From positions 160,104,331 to 160,168,330 of the forward strand of contig CM040118.1 of NCBI GenBank assembly GCA_022559845.1: a stretch of DNA of 64,000 bases, in the 5' to 3' direction. Position numbers and translations under genes: made by a program. Under the pieces are notes generated by a model. The model was given only the letters and a program-made list of their open reading frames with translations. It was not told where the DNA came from and did not search any database. The DNA comes from Amorphophallus konjac (lineage: Eukaryota > Streptophyta > Magnoliopsida > Alismatales > Araceae). Positions 11,641 through 22,685 of this stretch are shown here, piece after piece (the stretch's first letter is position 1; every line of letters starts with the position of its first letter).

Positions 11641-11842
11641 TATTTCAAGGCCCGAAAAAATGGAGAAAACAACCAGCAAAATCCAAAAAAAAAAAGAAAA
11701 AGATGTGGGAAAGTTGGGGAAAGCCAAATATCTGAGAAAAATGAGGAAAACCACTCAAATAGGTCAATTTGAGGGTCAAAATGGGGCATCATAATACGAT
11801 AGGAGATATGCTCGAAATGATGTCAACATTGGCGTGTCTACA

Positions 11843-11856
11843 GCTGCCCCGCCTTG
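11843..11856 (-). promoter_or_regulatory. Element A polypurine tract (minus strand)
   Basis: The minus strand reads AAGGCGGGGCAGC directly before the 3' LTR start TGTAGACACG. It is mostly purine with two C interruptions. The position is right, so the call is moderate. Confidence 0.55.
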
Positions 11857-14800
11857 GCATATGCTTTGCAAGGGAGCGACACATAGTGGAATGAAAAGAA
11901 ATGAAGTGAAGCATAATGAAATGAAGTGGGATCAAACTGAAAAGTAGATGCCAAGGTGTGATGAGACACGCAATCTACACCACTTGATAAGAATCGGATC
12001 AAAAGCTCGAGATGAAGTAATTTTGAGGAGATTCAATGAAATCAACAATTGTTTGGATAAAGGAAGGAGTGTGCACGCGGGCACGAAGGAGATAAAAGAA
12101 GGACGATCAACTTCCAGTGCGGTAGAAGTACCCCAGATCACAATCCTGTAGGTTTCACCATTGGAGAGTGGTTACCAGCCAATGTGGACGTGCTGCAGCC
12201 AAGGTGGATCAAAGGAAAAATGATCGAATAAAAGGATAGAAATCTAAATAAGGGAGTTTTCAAGGAAACAACCCAAAATAGCGACAAGGTGAACTGCGGA
12301 CATAATCCAGCATGGAATATCTCATATCTTAAAAATTGGTGATCAAATGGCCTTCAAAAATCGAGTTATTAGAATAGTTTTCTAAAGTTGATTTAAAGAT
12401 CCTACATGAATGCATGCTGGGTTTTAAATGAAAAATTAAAACAAATAAAAATAGAATGTAATCAAGGATAATATTGTTAAGCTGTCCAGACTGAGTCAAG
12501 AAACCGATTTGTGAGCTGATACTAAGCCGAAGCCTGTTTATCCGCACACCAACCCGCAAAAGGGAACCATCGTCCCCAGTCTTGGACGGCTCAACGGCCT
12601 ATCCGTGTGACTAAGATTCCTCTGAAATCATCATTATTTTTGATGAAGGGGAACTCAAATTCCAGATTTATCAAAGTCACAAGGTCCTTGATATAATCTA
12701 ATAGCGTATGTAACATATATATAGTAAAATGCATACAGGGAGGATGGTGATGGCATGAACATGTGGGAACTGGGAGATGAGGCACAAACACCGCGAGACT
12801 TGGATGATGATGCCCGGACGGTGGGACCAAAAGCTTCTTCCTGTGCTCAAAGATTTGATTAGCCAAGATGTAAAGGGTATAACTAGCAATGAGTAAGCAA
12901 TAAAGCATATATCACAACATAGCATGCATAACATCAATAGCAAAACATGTAAAAGCATTCAAACTATCTAGCATCGAAGCATCAATAGCATTTTTTTAAA
13001 CATGGATAGCATAACATCAGAAGCATCGAGCATTTAACACATGTGAGGTATAGTATGAATAACGTGAAACATAGCATGAAAGGCATGAATATCATTGATT
13101 TAAGCATTCAATCATGGATGGCATAAAATCAAGCATAAAATCATAAAGCATGAGGACATGAAAGCATACGAAGCATCATTGTTTGTTGTTATCATGAGGA
13201 TGACAATTTTAGCAAATCGTAAGATTTGAAGTTGAGCAAGTGATGCCCAAAATAGTCAGACAAAGCTAGTGGAAAACAACTTTAGAAAGATTAGCTCTTG
13301 AATGGTTAGAGTGATGCCCTAGAGCGGCATAAATAATCAGGCTAGCATGAACAACATGGAAAGATATGAGAGATGATAATCAAGAGTGCTCAGAGCGGCA
13401 TAGATAATCAGATTGGCATGAATTTCTTTTAGAAAGATGAAGAGATGATAGTCAAATGGCCAGAGTTGCAGGAATTAAATGTCATTGTTGTGGAGAACGA
13501 GGGAAAGAATCGAATGATTGATGTGAATGGAAGGGAGAGGGTTCATCCCACGCTCTTGGTCCTTCAAAGGTTGTCTCTGTAAAATAACACCATCTGGAAA
13601 AATACACTGTAATGCAATTTTTTTGGATTTTTGGAGTATGCAAATTTTTATGGGTTTTGAAAAATATTCAATTTTTTATGGATTTTGGAAGATATTCAAT
13701 TTTTTTTGATTTTAGAGATATTTAAATTTTTTAGGATCTTGAGAAAATATTTGATTTTTTTTAATTTTTGAGAAAATATTTGATTTTTTTGGGATCTTGA
13801 GAAAATATTTGATTTTTTATAATTTTTGAGGAAATATTTAAATTTTTTTATTTTTTTTTAAAATTTGGTTTAGGCATTGCTAGTGTGGCACCAAATGAAT
13901 ACTTAAATCACTGGTTAGGGGTGATCTTGTTCCTTCCCTTCTCACTAAGAACTACCCAAAGCAGGGCGTGCATTTAAGAATGGTGACCTATAGCCGACTG
14001 CCTATGGTTAACGGTGCCCCTACCAAGGCCATACCTGAGAAACATTTAGCCTCGGAGGGAGAAGAGAAGAAAAAATTGGGGATAAGACTTATGCAGGATG
14101 AGAGATATCAAGACTTGAATTTCTTCCAAAGTACTACCCCTCAAAGAGGTGGTCTGTTGCGCCGGAGTTTTGTGTCTTTGATTTTAGACCCTTGACATGC
14201 ATATGACCAGGATTTTTCCTGCGGGGACTTTGCCTCTCTTGACATGCCTTTATTTCGTAAGTTTGCATTTATCAAAATTTGACTTTGATAATCATAATAG
14301 CCCTTCTGGCTAGATTTATCATGAAAAGGTCACTTTGTTTGGGTCAAGACTACCCCTATTTGAGATTTCTCTCGTATTGGGGAGTACCTAGGTTGGTCAT
14401 CTCATCCGTCAATATTTTTCCCCTGCACTCGGCCGAGAAGAGAAAAGACTTTTATGCACACCCATGGAATGGCCAAAGTAGCAACGATGTTTACCAAAGG
14501 AGACCGGCGAAGGACGCCGTGAAGTGTGTGGAGTGCCCAGCTAAGGGTTTTCCTTAAAAAGTGGGGAGAGAAAGCCATACCCCCAACGTGGGGTTCTTAA
14601 TAACCAGAGGTGCTGCAAATGCAAGCCTAAATGCTCTTTTTTTGGTTTTCAATAAAGATAAAGACTTAGGGTAAAAGGCCTAAAACACCACTCTTAATCA
14701 TGTTTAAGAAGCACTTCATTTTGAAAATCGTGCGCAAAGTAATGAAATAATGACATCATAAAAATGCATACTTTCGCCAATATATTACCTTGCGACCTTT

Positions 14801-15029
14801 GTAGAAGTGGCTGTCGGTGGAGGCGATCTTGATGAATGTGGGATTTGTCGTCCTCTTTTGGCAGATAAGGAAGGATAGCAAATGTTTGAAGTGGCTTAAC
14901 AAGAAGGAGTGGTGTCTAGATCAAACTTAGACGAATAAGGAGAAAAGGAAGAGAGGTGAGGGCTAGAACTCCCTTACTAAGACGCAAAGACCCTAATCAC
15001 AAAAAAGAGGGTACAGAAGAAGAGGAGAA
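11857..15029 (-). other. Element A internal region, non-coding 3' half
   Basis: About 3.2 kb has no recognisable retroelement domain on either strand. It includes a GCAT-rich stretch (about 12900-13170) and T-rich tandem repeats (about 13610-13860) built on words like AGAAAATATTTGATTTTTT. Short open frames are scattered and unconvincing. In an autonomous Tat-type element this space would hold pol. Confidence 0.6.
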
Positions 15030-16397
15030 TTAAGAGGATAAGTGAGGACTAAAGCCTCGGAAGCAGTGTGAAAATGGGCAGATGCCCAAAGCAGTGGATG
15101 CGGAAAAAGTCGGGTCGGACCCGAAATCATGTGCAATTAGGAGAAGGAATTGATAGATAGAATGTGGTGGATCCGGAGGGTCTGGAAGCGATGAGGGAGA
15201 ATCATGATGGGAGGTAAAGTCCGAAGGTTCTGGAGGGATATGGTAGAAAGGGATGCGGTGCCTTGGGAAAAGGTATGGAAAAAGATGATTTAGGAGGAAG
15301 AAGAGAGTAAAGGACATGACGTCATGACAGAGTAGGAGGAGTAAGAAGACAAATCGGAGGAGAGGGAAGAAGGGAGGGAGATCCGGAGGTTCTAGAGGGA
15401 GAAGATAGGAAGGGGCGCAATGCCCTGGGAGGAGAACGGAATCTGGAGGTTCCGGAGGGATAGCATGTGGAGGTGAATTAAAAGAGATAGACTGCTGAAG
15501 ATCCAGAGGTTTTGGAAGAAGAAAGTATCGAGGGACACAATGTCCCAGGTGAAGAGCTAAGTCTGGGGATTCTGGCAGAATAGAAAGGTACCCTGGGACA
15601 CGATGCCCAGGGGAAAGAGAAAACTCCGGAGGTTCCAGAAATCGGGGAGAATGAGTAAGGACGTGATGCCCTCGGTGAAAAGGTAGAAGATCTGGGGGCT
15701 CCGGGGGTGGAAAATTAGGAGGGACGTGATGTCCCGGTAGGTCCAGAGGTTCCGGAGGTGGAAAATAGGAGGGAATGCGATGCCCCAGAAATTGATGGCG
15801 GAGAAAGTGAGAAGGGGCGCTATGCCCCAAGGAGAGGGAGAGAGAAAGTGGATGACGAGGATCCAGAGGTTCCGGAAGACGGGGGAGGTACGGGCTCGGA
15901 AACCTAGGGAAGAAGGATAAATGCAAATACATGAGATGCAATGAATGTGATGGATGCATGAAATTCAAAAGATGCATGGAGTGCAAGGAAGGAAGTCTCC
16001 TTCTCACCCCATGAGTGGCCCATAAGGAGGAGTTGGTAGGTGGTAGGATGAATGGAATAGCACAAAAGGTGAGTGAATTGGTAGAAGACCTGTCTGTAAA
16101 AGAATGTCCGCTCTTCCATGGTAAATGGCGTGCCCGGCCAGACAGCTCAAAAGATGGAGTTAATAAACGCGTCCTCTCATCAACAGAACGTGTTATAGTG
16201 ATGCATGAAGAGAACCCCTTAGGAAGTTGCATAATAATGGAATGCGGGGTAATAAGGACGTCAAAAGAATGTCGACTAATGAGCAAAGTGTATTTCATGG
16301 CATTGGGCCGACCTGGCATCAACTTATCAAAATTCTTCACAGTGAGCATCGTTGGAGATCTTTCAATAATGCCCGGCACAAGAACACGAACCGGCAT
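15030..16397 (-). CDS. Element A proline-rich repeat ORF (455 codons), unknown function
   Basis: This frame is open for 455 codons on A's sense strand. The first 150 residues are not repetitive (start context MPVRVLVPGIIERSPTML). From about residue 170 it is a run of imperfect units of roughly 25-35 residues with a PPEPPDL word followed by GHRVPxYL/GHHVPPNF. It resembles no gag, pol or env domain that I recognise. It overlaps, in another frame, the end of the ORF at 16337-18151, and the two may be one broken protein. The open frame may partly reflect the tandem DNA repeat. Confidence 0.4.
   Translation of the reverse strand: MPVRVLVPGIIERSPTMLTVKNFDKLMPGRPNAMKYTLLISRHSFDVLITPHSIIMQLPKGFSSCITITRSVDERTRLLTPSFELSGRARHLPWKSGHSFTDRSSTNSLTFCAIPFILPPTNSSLWATHGVRRRLPSLHSMHLLNFMHPSHSLHLMYLHLSFFPRFPSPYLPRLPEPLDPRHPLSLSLSLGHSAPSHFLRHQFLGHRIPSYFPPPEPLDLPGHHVPPNFPPPEPPDLLPFHRGHHVLTHSPRFLEPPEFSLSPGHRVPGYLSILPESPDLALHLGHCVPRYFLLPKPLDLQQSISFNSPPHAIPPEPPDSVLLPGHCAPSYLLPLEPPDLPPFFPLLRFVFLLLLLCHDVMSFTLFFLLNHLFPYLFPRHRIPFYHIPPEPSDFTSHHDSPSSLPDPPDPPHSIYQFLLLIAHDFGSDPTFSASTALGICPFSHCFRGFSPHLSS
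15380..15890 (-). repeat. Tandem repeat with small hairpins inside A's proline-rich ORF
   Basis: About seven units of roughly 60-125 bp each hold a GATCCAGAGGTTCCGGAGG-like word and a short stem such as GGGGC-GCAAT-GCCC, GGGAC-ACAAT-GTCCC, GGGAC-GTGAT-GTCCC or GGGGC-GCTAT-GCCCC. Stem arms vary together between units. Confidence 0.75.
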
Positions 16398-18151
16398 ACG
16401 GTAAATAAAACTTGAACTTTGAATGACATAACCGTGGCCAAATCCTTCTTGCCCGACTCTTGCTGATGATCATTGGCCCTCGTGCTTATAGAACGACACT
16501 CGTTCCGAGTAGTGGTAAGGGAAAATGTGGAAGAAGCGGAAGGCTTAATGGCTGATGAGGGCTTAATGGAGGGTAAAAGGGTAGGTAAAAATGCGGCGAG
16601 CTTCTCCCCTTGCTCGGAAGTGGACGGGGTTGACTCGGGCGTAACAAGAGGTGGACCCTGCTCAGGATTAGCCACGGGTTTGGGTGAAGGGTTTGGTGAA
16701 ATAATAGTGATTGGGTTTGGAGTAGCGGAGAGCCAGTGTGGCGACAATGGAGGAGTAATTGGTCGGTTCAAAAGAGGAAGTTTAATGGAAGGCTCGGCGG
16801 AGGTCGGCATTGCGGTGGTAATTGAAGGCAGGATGGTAGGTTCAGTGGAGGCCGGTGTTGTGGAGGCTAATGACGTGGTAATTGGAGGTGTGATGGTAGA
16901 AGGTTTAAGATGGCGGAAGCATCGGATTTTGGTGGGGCAAGAGGTTTGAGGGGTAGGAGAAGGTTCATGATGTGCCGGTGTGGGTGATAGAAGTATCGAC
17001 CCATCATCGTAACACCAACTAGTTTCAGAAATAGGGATAGGGGTGGTGACTTCATCCTGAGCAGGAGGTTCATCGAGTGGCAATGGGGGTAGAGGAAAGC
17101 GAAGGAAACTTGGAATGGGTGCCTTATGAGAAACCTCATCTTGTGCCGTTTCTAATTCTTGATTAGAATTTTCATCGTGCGTTGCTTTCAATTCTTCATC
17201 AAATACAAGTGGATGACACAGTGGAGGCGTAATGATGGGTGGAGGAGGTGTAAAATGTTGTGGAGGCGAATAAGGAGGCAGAGGGCCACATGGATGAATG
17301 TGAGTGGGTGGAGGGCGGACGACGTCCACTTGATCATTAGGACTCGGTAAAATATCTTGCTCACATAAATTGATAATGCCATTATTATCTCTCCTCTCAT
17401 TCCAATCTTTCTCCATCTTGGTTATATCGTTCATGAATGCATGAAGGGGATTGATTTGAGGAGGATAAGGAAGAGGAGCGGGCCGCGGGCTCATGACCCT
17501 CTTTAATTGTTCCTCCATTGAAGCGATTTTGTCAAGAAAAGCTTGTTGGAGGGGTGTTACTTGTAAAGTAGAGGGTTGGCATGGAGGCCTTGGAGGGGCG
17601 GCATATAATGGCCGTGATGAAGGGTTAATGGACTGGCCCATGAAAGGACCCAGACGGGCCGAGTTCATAGGAATATAAGGGCCTTGGTGCCGTGAAGGAG
17701 GGGGAATAGAAGGAGGCGGGTGACGAATCACCCGGGGAGGAGTATGTGTAGAAGAAGGCGAATTAGAAGAGAGAGGCAGGTGATGGACCACCCGAGTGGG
17801 AATGAAAGGAGGTGGGTGATGAGCCACCCATGTGGGATTGGAAGGAGATTGTGATGAAGAAGATACACCCTCAACAATAGCCTTAAGGGCTTATATTTAT
17901 TGAGGGGTGAGATGATCCAATGCATGTAAGACTTGGGAAACCTTCTCATCATGTGGAGGAGATGGTTCCAAGGGAATAGTGACTCGCGGTTGATGTAAGG
18001 GATCACGAGATTGGAAATTACCCATGGGTCGGGCAATACCATGCGAATAAGGACGCGGTCCCTTAGAAGAATTATGGTGAGGTTTATAAAGTTGAGGATT
18101 ATAAGATGTACTTGGTCAATCATCCTCATGGGTATATGAATGATTAGACAT
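16337..18151 (-). pseudogene. Element A first ORF, proline-rich, with internal stops
   Basis: From ATG 18151 (MSNHSYTHEDD) the frame runs to 16337 with three internal stops, one TGA near 18117 and two TAA near 17890. The last 496 codons are open. Its N-terminal third holds SKGPRPYSHGIARPMGNF and HDEKVSQVLHALDHLTPQ. The middle holds QQAFLDKIASMEEQLKRVM, a short amphipathic or coiled-coil stretch. The remainder is rich in Pro, Thr and Ser with no zinc knuckle or enzyme motif. It lies where ORF1/gag would be in a Tat/Ogre-type element, 0.8 kb after the primer site, but I cannot equate it with gag. Confidence 0.5.
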
Positions 18152-18962
18152 GTTAATTTTATTATCAAGGTGAAACATCATGCAAGGCAAACAATATTCA
18201 ATCAAAGCAATGTTGCAAAGATATCAAACAAGATTGATGTTTACGCTTGATTTTGAAGTTGGAGGTTGATGTGAATTAAGTGATTTTTAGCAAAGTTTAT
18301 GTAATTCACTCAAGGTAGGAACCTAGTTTCAATATGGTTTACTTCAATGCCCACTAGGTTGATTCTCATCACGTATAGGCCAACTAAACCCGGGGAACTT
18401 CAAAGGTACAACTGGCCTAGCTTCCGTGAAGGAATCCACGGGTGCGAGGACTTATGGAGGTCTTGGCTTAGGAACTTCCAATCCAATGAGACAGAATGCT
18501 CAATTGGAGGGTCCTTCCTTTGCCAAGAGGGGGGGTAGGAAATCCTAAAAGTATGGGGAGAGGAGGTCTCCTAAGCCAAATGCCATATATGCAAGTGTTA
18601 ATGCAAAAGAAGAAAAACAAACAAACAAATATGAACAATGATATGAACCAAGCCAATGGTAGATAAGGTGAAAACTCACATAGTCATGAAATCATGGCAA
18701 TCATCATAACATGAGGCAAAGGCAAGGCATGCTCAAGTTTTTTTTTTAAAGAAAAGGAAAAGATAGGAAAGTGGAATTTTAAAAAAAAATAAGTTAATCA
18801 ATCACTTAGGGAGAGGGGTATGCACGCGGTGCACATGGGATAAAAACGATAAAAGGAAAGTGCTTCATGGAACACAAGGGGAGATGCACTGTGGGTGCAA
18901 AAAAGGAAAGGGAACATGTGGGTGTCTAGGAGGAAAGGGTAATCAAAGAAAAATAAAAGGTT
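18152..18962 (-). other. Element A leader region
   Basis: About 0.8 kb lies between the primer site and the first ORF in A's orientation. It is A-rich and has no supported ORF. Nothing else is recognised. Confidence 0.6.
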
Positions 18963-18980
18963 GTCCCACCGTGATCGCCA
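18963..18980 (-). promoter_or_regulatory. Element A primer binding site
   Basis: The minus strand reads TGGCGATCACGGTGGGAC starting three bases from the LTR. It has the TGG start and 18-base length of a primer site and the style seen in Tat/Athila-type elements. The tRNA is not assigned. Confidence 0.75.
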
Positions 18981-18983
18981 ATT

Positions 18984-21178
18984 TATAGATTCTAAGAAGA
19001 TCCACTTTTAAAAAGAATATGGAAATATAAAAAGCAATGAGATGATAAAGAAGGGAAAAAGAAGAAGAAGAGGGAGCATGCTAGGGATGCTAAGGGGGAT
19101 GTGATCGCTAGAGACGTGAGGGCCTCAAATGATATAAACAATAACAATATGGAGGGATCGCGAATATAAATACATCAAAAGGATGTGGGGGAGATTGTGA
19201 GTGCACCTTCTCTTGCTATCGGCCGGCCGATGAAGAGAGTTCCTCTTGTGTAGATTACCCTTGCAAAGACAAAGAAAACAACCAACAAATAAATATGGAT
19301 TAGAACCAAGTGTGTAGCATCAAATCCATAATAGAAATATAAACAATGAAGAGCATGGACTAGAACACACCTTGTTGGGTGTTGACCCTTAAATCCCTAT
19401 GCAAAAAGGTAGGTAAAAAATGATGATATGATGAAAAGGGGTGTGCAAGTGTTGCACAATTGGAGGTGAGCTAGAGTGCACAAGTGGGGATCTCAATATT
19501 GAGATAGAAAGAAATAAAAGAAAGAGATAGAATAATGATGCATGCAATGCTTATGATAATAACATAAAGAGAAGAGAGGAAGAGAAAGGCTTATTGGTTT
19601 TTCTCCATGGCAAAGGGGGGCTTGAGATCTTCAAAATGCTCCAAGGAAGAAGAGGCTTCAAATCTTCAATAGGGAGGAAGCCTTCATAAGATGAAGCCTT
19701 AATTGGTACATGTTGAAGACTTCCTCCTTGAGCCTCCAATCCAATAGCACCTCCCCTTCAATTGATTAAGCCACCTTATGAATAAGGGAGAGAGGGGTCC
19801 TATTTATAGAGATAAAATTCAGAGTTTAATTCCAAGAAAATTAGATAACCATGTTTTAATGGGATTTGGAGGGAGATATTTGTTGGGCAAGTGTCGTCAC
19901 AACCTTAGGAAGCCACAGGAACCCTTTCCCAAGTGGAAAAGGAGGTTAAAGTGAGGGAGGGAAGGGAAATTCAGAGTTTAATTTCATAAAAATTAGAAAA
20001 TTGAGTTTTGGTGGGATTTGAAAAGGGGGATCTTTCCCCCAAGTGTCCTTACAATATTAGGAAGTCATATGAACCCTTTCCCAAGTGGAAAAGGAGTTTA
20101 AGTGAGGAAGGGAAAGGAAATTCAGAGTTTAATTCCATAAAAATTAAAAAAATGAGTTTTAGTGGGATTTAGAAAGAGGGATCCTTCCTCCAAGTGTCCT
20201 TACAATATTAGGAAGCCATAGGAACCCTTTCCCAAGTGGAAAAGGAGTTTAAGTGAGGAAGGGAAAGAAAATTCAGAGTTTAATTCTATAAAAATTAGAA
20301 AATTGAGTTTTGGTGAGATTTGGAAAGAGGGATCCTTCCTCCAAGTGTCCTTACAATATTAGGAAGCCATAGGAACCCTTTCCCAAGTGGAAAAGGAGTT
20401 TAAGTGAGGGAGGGAAAGGGTTCTGTTCGAAATCAAAATTCTGTAAGAAATGGCGTCAGACCCAGTGGTCGCTAATTAAAAGAGGGCCTGCTCGAAGCGC
20501 CGCCCATTCTGAGATATTTTAGGGATTAGGATATTCCAAAATTAGAAAAGAATTGATGCCCATGAAGCGTTCAGCAATTAGGAATAAATAGGAATTTTGG
20601 ACGGAGTTAAATGCTCAAAATAAGGTAAGGAAATTGGTGACTTTGCAACCGGGGGCTCATTTATGAATTAGCGACCTTTCGGGAAGTCACAGAATCAAGG
20701 ATAATCCGAATTCGGCTCAAAATATGAATAAAAGAATTGGCGCCCTTCCGGACAGTCGCTAATTAAAGAATTGGCGACCTTCTGGATTGTCACTAATTCT
20801 TAATCTCAGAAAGTCAGCCAAAAGATAACCCAAACGAATGGGCGCCCCTGCCTTGGGTGCTCATTGGAATGCACACCCAATTAAGGAAATGGGCGCCCAT
20901 GCCTTGGGCGCTCATTAGAGAAATGGCGCCCCTGCACTGGGCGCCCATTAAATGGTGACCGAGAGGGTGCCACCAATTATTTTAAGGCCCGAAAAAATGG
21001 AGAAAACAACAAGCAAAATCCAAAAAAAAAAGAAAAAGATGTGGAAAAGTTGGGGAAAGCCAAATATTTGAGAAAAATGAGAAAAATCACTAAAATAGGT
21101 CAATTTGAGGGTCAAAATGGGGCATCACAATACGATAGGAGATATGCTCAAAATGATGTCAACATTGGCGTGTCTACA
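18984..21178 (-). mobile_element. Element A 5' LTR (2195 bp, intact)
   Basis: It matches the two left segments. On the minus strand it starts TGTAGACACGCC (21178) and ends TCTATA (18984), where the expected TCTACA has one transition. It carries the TATA box at 19800-19809, the tandem U3 repeats at about 19815-20410 and the hairpin array at 20447-20970. Confidence 0.95.
20447..20970. repeat. Hairpin array in A's LTR (right copy)
   Basis: It has the same layout as 11117-11640. Clear units are GCGACC..GTCGC, GGGCGCCC..GGGCGCTC (about 20890-20915) and GGCGCCCC..GGGCGCCC (about 20924-20947). The 16-mer AAATGGCGCCCCTGCA at 20921-20936 also occurs in E's LTR at 45868-45883. Confidence 0.75.
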
Positions 21179-21268
21179 ATCAGTGGCATCTGGTGGCACT
21201 CTGCTCTGCTCCTCCTGCTCCTCTGTCGACTGTCCCTACTGCGAACGAGTCCTCCGCCTCAGCGCCAT
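21179..21268 (-). pseudogene. gag: Element D gag, N-terminal part
   Basis: From ATG 21268 the minus strand reads MALRRRTRSQ, a TAG at 21236-21238, then GQSTEEQEEQSRVPPDATD up to the A insertion. The frame continues at 1032 as AARVPRAED. The early stop means either a dead copy or a true start further downstream. Confidence 0.8.
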
Positions 21269-21418
21269 ACTCGCATACTGCAACAGACAGAAGACACAAA
21301 AAATGGGAAAAATCAATAAAACACACAATGCCCTAGGCCAGTGCCAATTGTACATCATCATTGTGGACTAGTGGACCACTGTAATTATTTACGATTCTTA
21401 TATACATCCACAACCACC

Positions 21419-21430
21419 GCTCTGATGCCA
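21419..21430 (-). promoter_or_regulatory. Element D primer binding site
   Basis: The minus strand reads TGGCATCAGAGC, two bases from the LTR. It differs by one base from the initiator tRNA-Met complement. The leader to the gag start is about 150 bp. Confidence 0.85.
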
Positions 21431-22685
21431 ACTGTAACGACCCAAGATCTGAATACCGGGAAGGCCCGATATCCTAAATCTCAAACCGCCACCCACGAGC
21501 CCGAAGACTCGGAAGGGTTAAAGGAATGGTGTGGAGATACACAAGAATCTAAAATAATTACAGAGTTACGCAGTTTAAATGAATTAAGCAGGAAGCAATA
21601 AATAACAATAATTAAATTACATGGTCCACAACTAACAGCAGTCTGAAATATAACAATAGTCCACAACTAGTACAGTCCAAAGAAAAAGGTACAACTACGC
21701 GGAGCATACCTCAGAACTGGCAACTGGCAACTAACCCTTGGCACCTGAACCACGTGGAGCCTCGGAAGTGCTCCCCTGAAGCCTTGTCTCACCTGAAACG
21801 TGGGAAACACGCATGGAATGAGCCTCAAAATAGAAGGCTCAGTAGGGATCCTCCGGTCCCTACCTCACAAACCGAGAAACTAAGCGAAAAGTAACTACAA
21901 GCTACCACTAGCAAGACGTAGAACGGAGAGCTACAAGAATAAATAAATGGGAAAGCTCTACTACGCCTAGCGTTGAACGCACGACATGAAAATCGAGACA
22001 ACTCGTCAAAACACCAAGAGTCACTACCTGACACAGACAAGAGTACCAACCCACTAGAAGCAAGGCCGGATGCGCCCACTGGCATCTTAGACCGCGCCTC
22101 AAGTATCCCCCTCAACGCACCCTGTTGGAACGGGGAACCGTACAAGTAACCACAAACAAGTGACTAGCTGGGGTCACGCTCGTCAGCGCAGGTCCAACCG
22201 CCCCCAACTACGTGTGCACACACAGACCATGCGTCCCAGGTCTGGCCCTCTGACTGGTTTTCCCCTCAGCCGGACTCTAGTTGCAAGACGTGGGGCCCAA
22301 CGGAAACCAGTCTAAAAATCATCTCTCGGGGTAGCCTCGCCACCACTCCCTGGTGGGACCACTCGCGTGTCGGAAGGCTACGACTAGTGGAGGGTCACTG
22401 AAGGAGTAGACTCTCTAGTCAACGGAAAACAACGTCTAAACCGGACAAAGTACAAGGACTGTTCCTCATACCAACACCACCTCACGGTGACACAAGCCGA
22501 GAACACCACCTCTCGAGACCCCATGACACCGTAACACGTGGCCCCCACATGATGCCCAGCATCAGTCGAACCACCGGTCAGCACGTGGATCGAGGTCCAC
22601 TCACCCGGGACTCGAATCGGCAAGAAAAGAACTCCGGTTGAAACTAAACACAGTAGCGGTCCTCTCTGGACCGCCTCTAGTTGAA

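Larger units (their letters stand above)
10325..11842 (-). mobile_element. Element A 3' LTR, main segment (U3 side)
   Basis: This resumes A's LTR after element B (first five bases are the AGAAG duplication) and matches 19647-21178. It holds the TATA box, four tandem U3 repeats and a hairpin array. It ends GTGTCTACA at 11842, which on the minus strand is the LTR start TGTAGACACGCC. Confidence 0.93.
1033..21178 (-). mobile_element. Element A: large non-autonomous LTR retrotransposon (LARD-like, Tat/Ogre-like), minus strand
   Basis: It has 2.2-kb LTRs ending in TGTAGA/TCTACA and an ATCAG target duplication. The orientation is minus: next to the right LTR, the minus strand reads TGGCGATCACGGTGGGAC (18980-18963), the form of primer site seen in Tat/Athila-type elements, and next to the left LTR it reads a purine-rich tract. 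The TATA boxes also point left. The 7.1-kb internal region has no recognisable gag, protease, reverse transcriptase or integrase. It holds only proline-rich minus-strand ORFs of unknown function, so the element would need proteins from a helper. It carries element B (1702-10324) in its 3' LTR. By eye the LTRs differ by about 4-5 percent. Confidence 0.88.

Noticed and set aside
16473..16949. 158-codon plus-strand ORF
   Set aside because: It is the antisense shadow of A's proline-rich minus-strand ORF.
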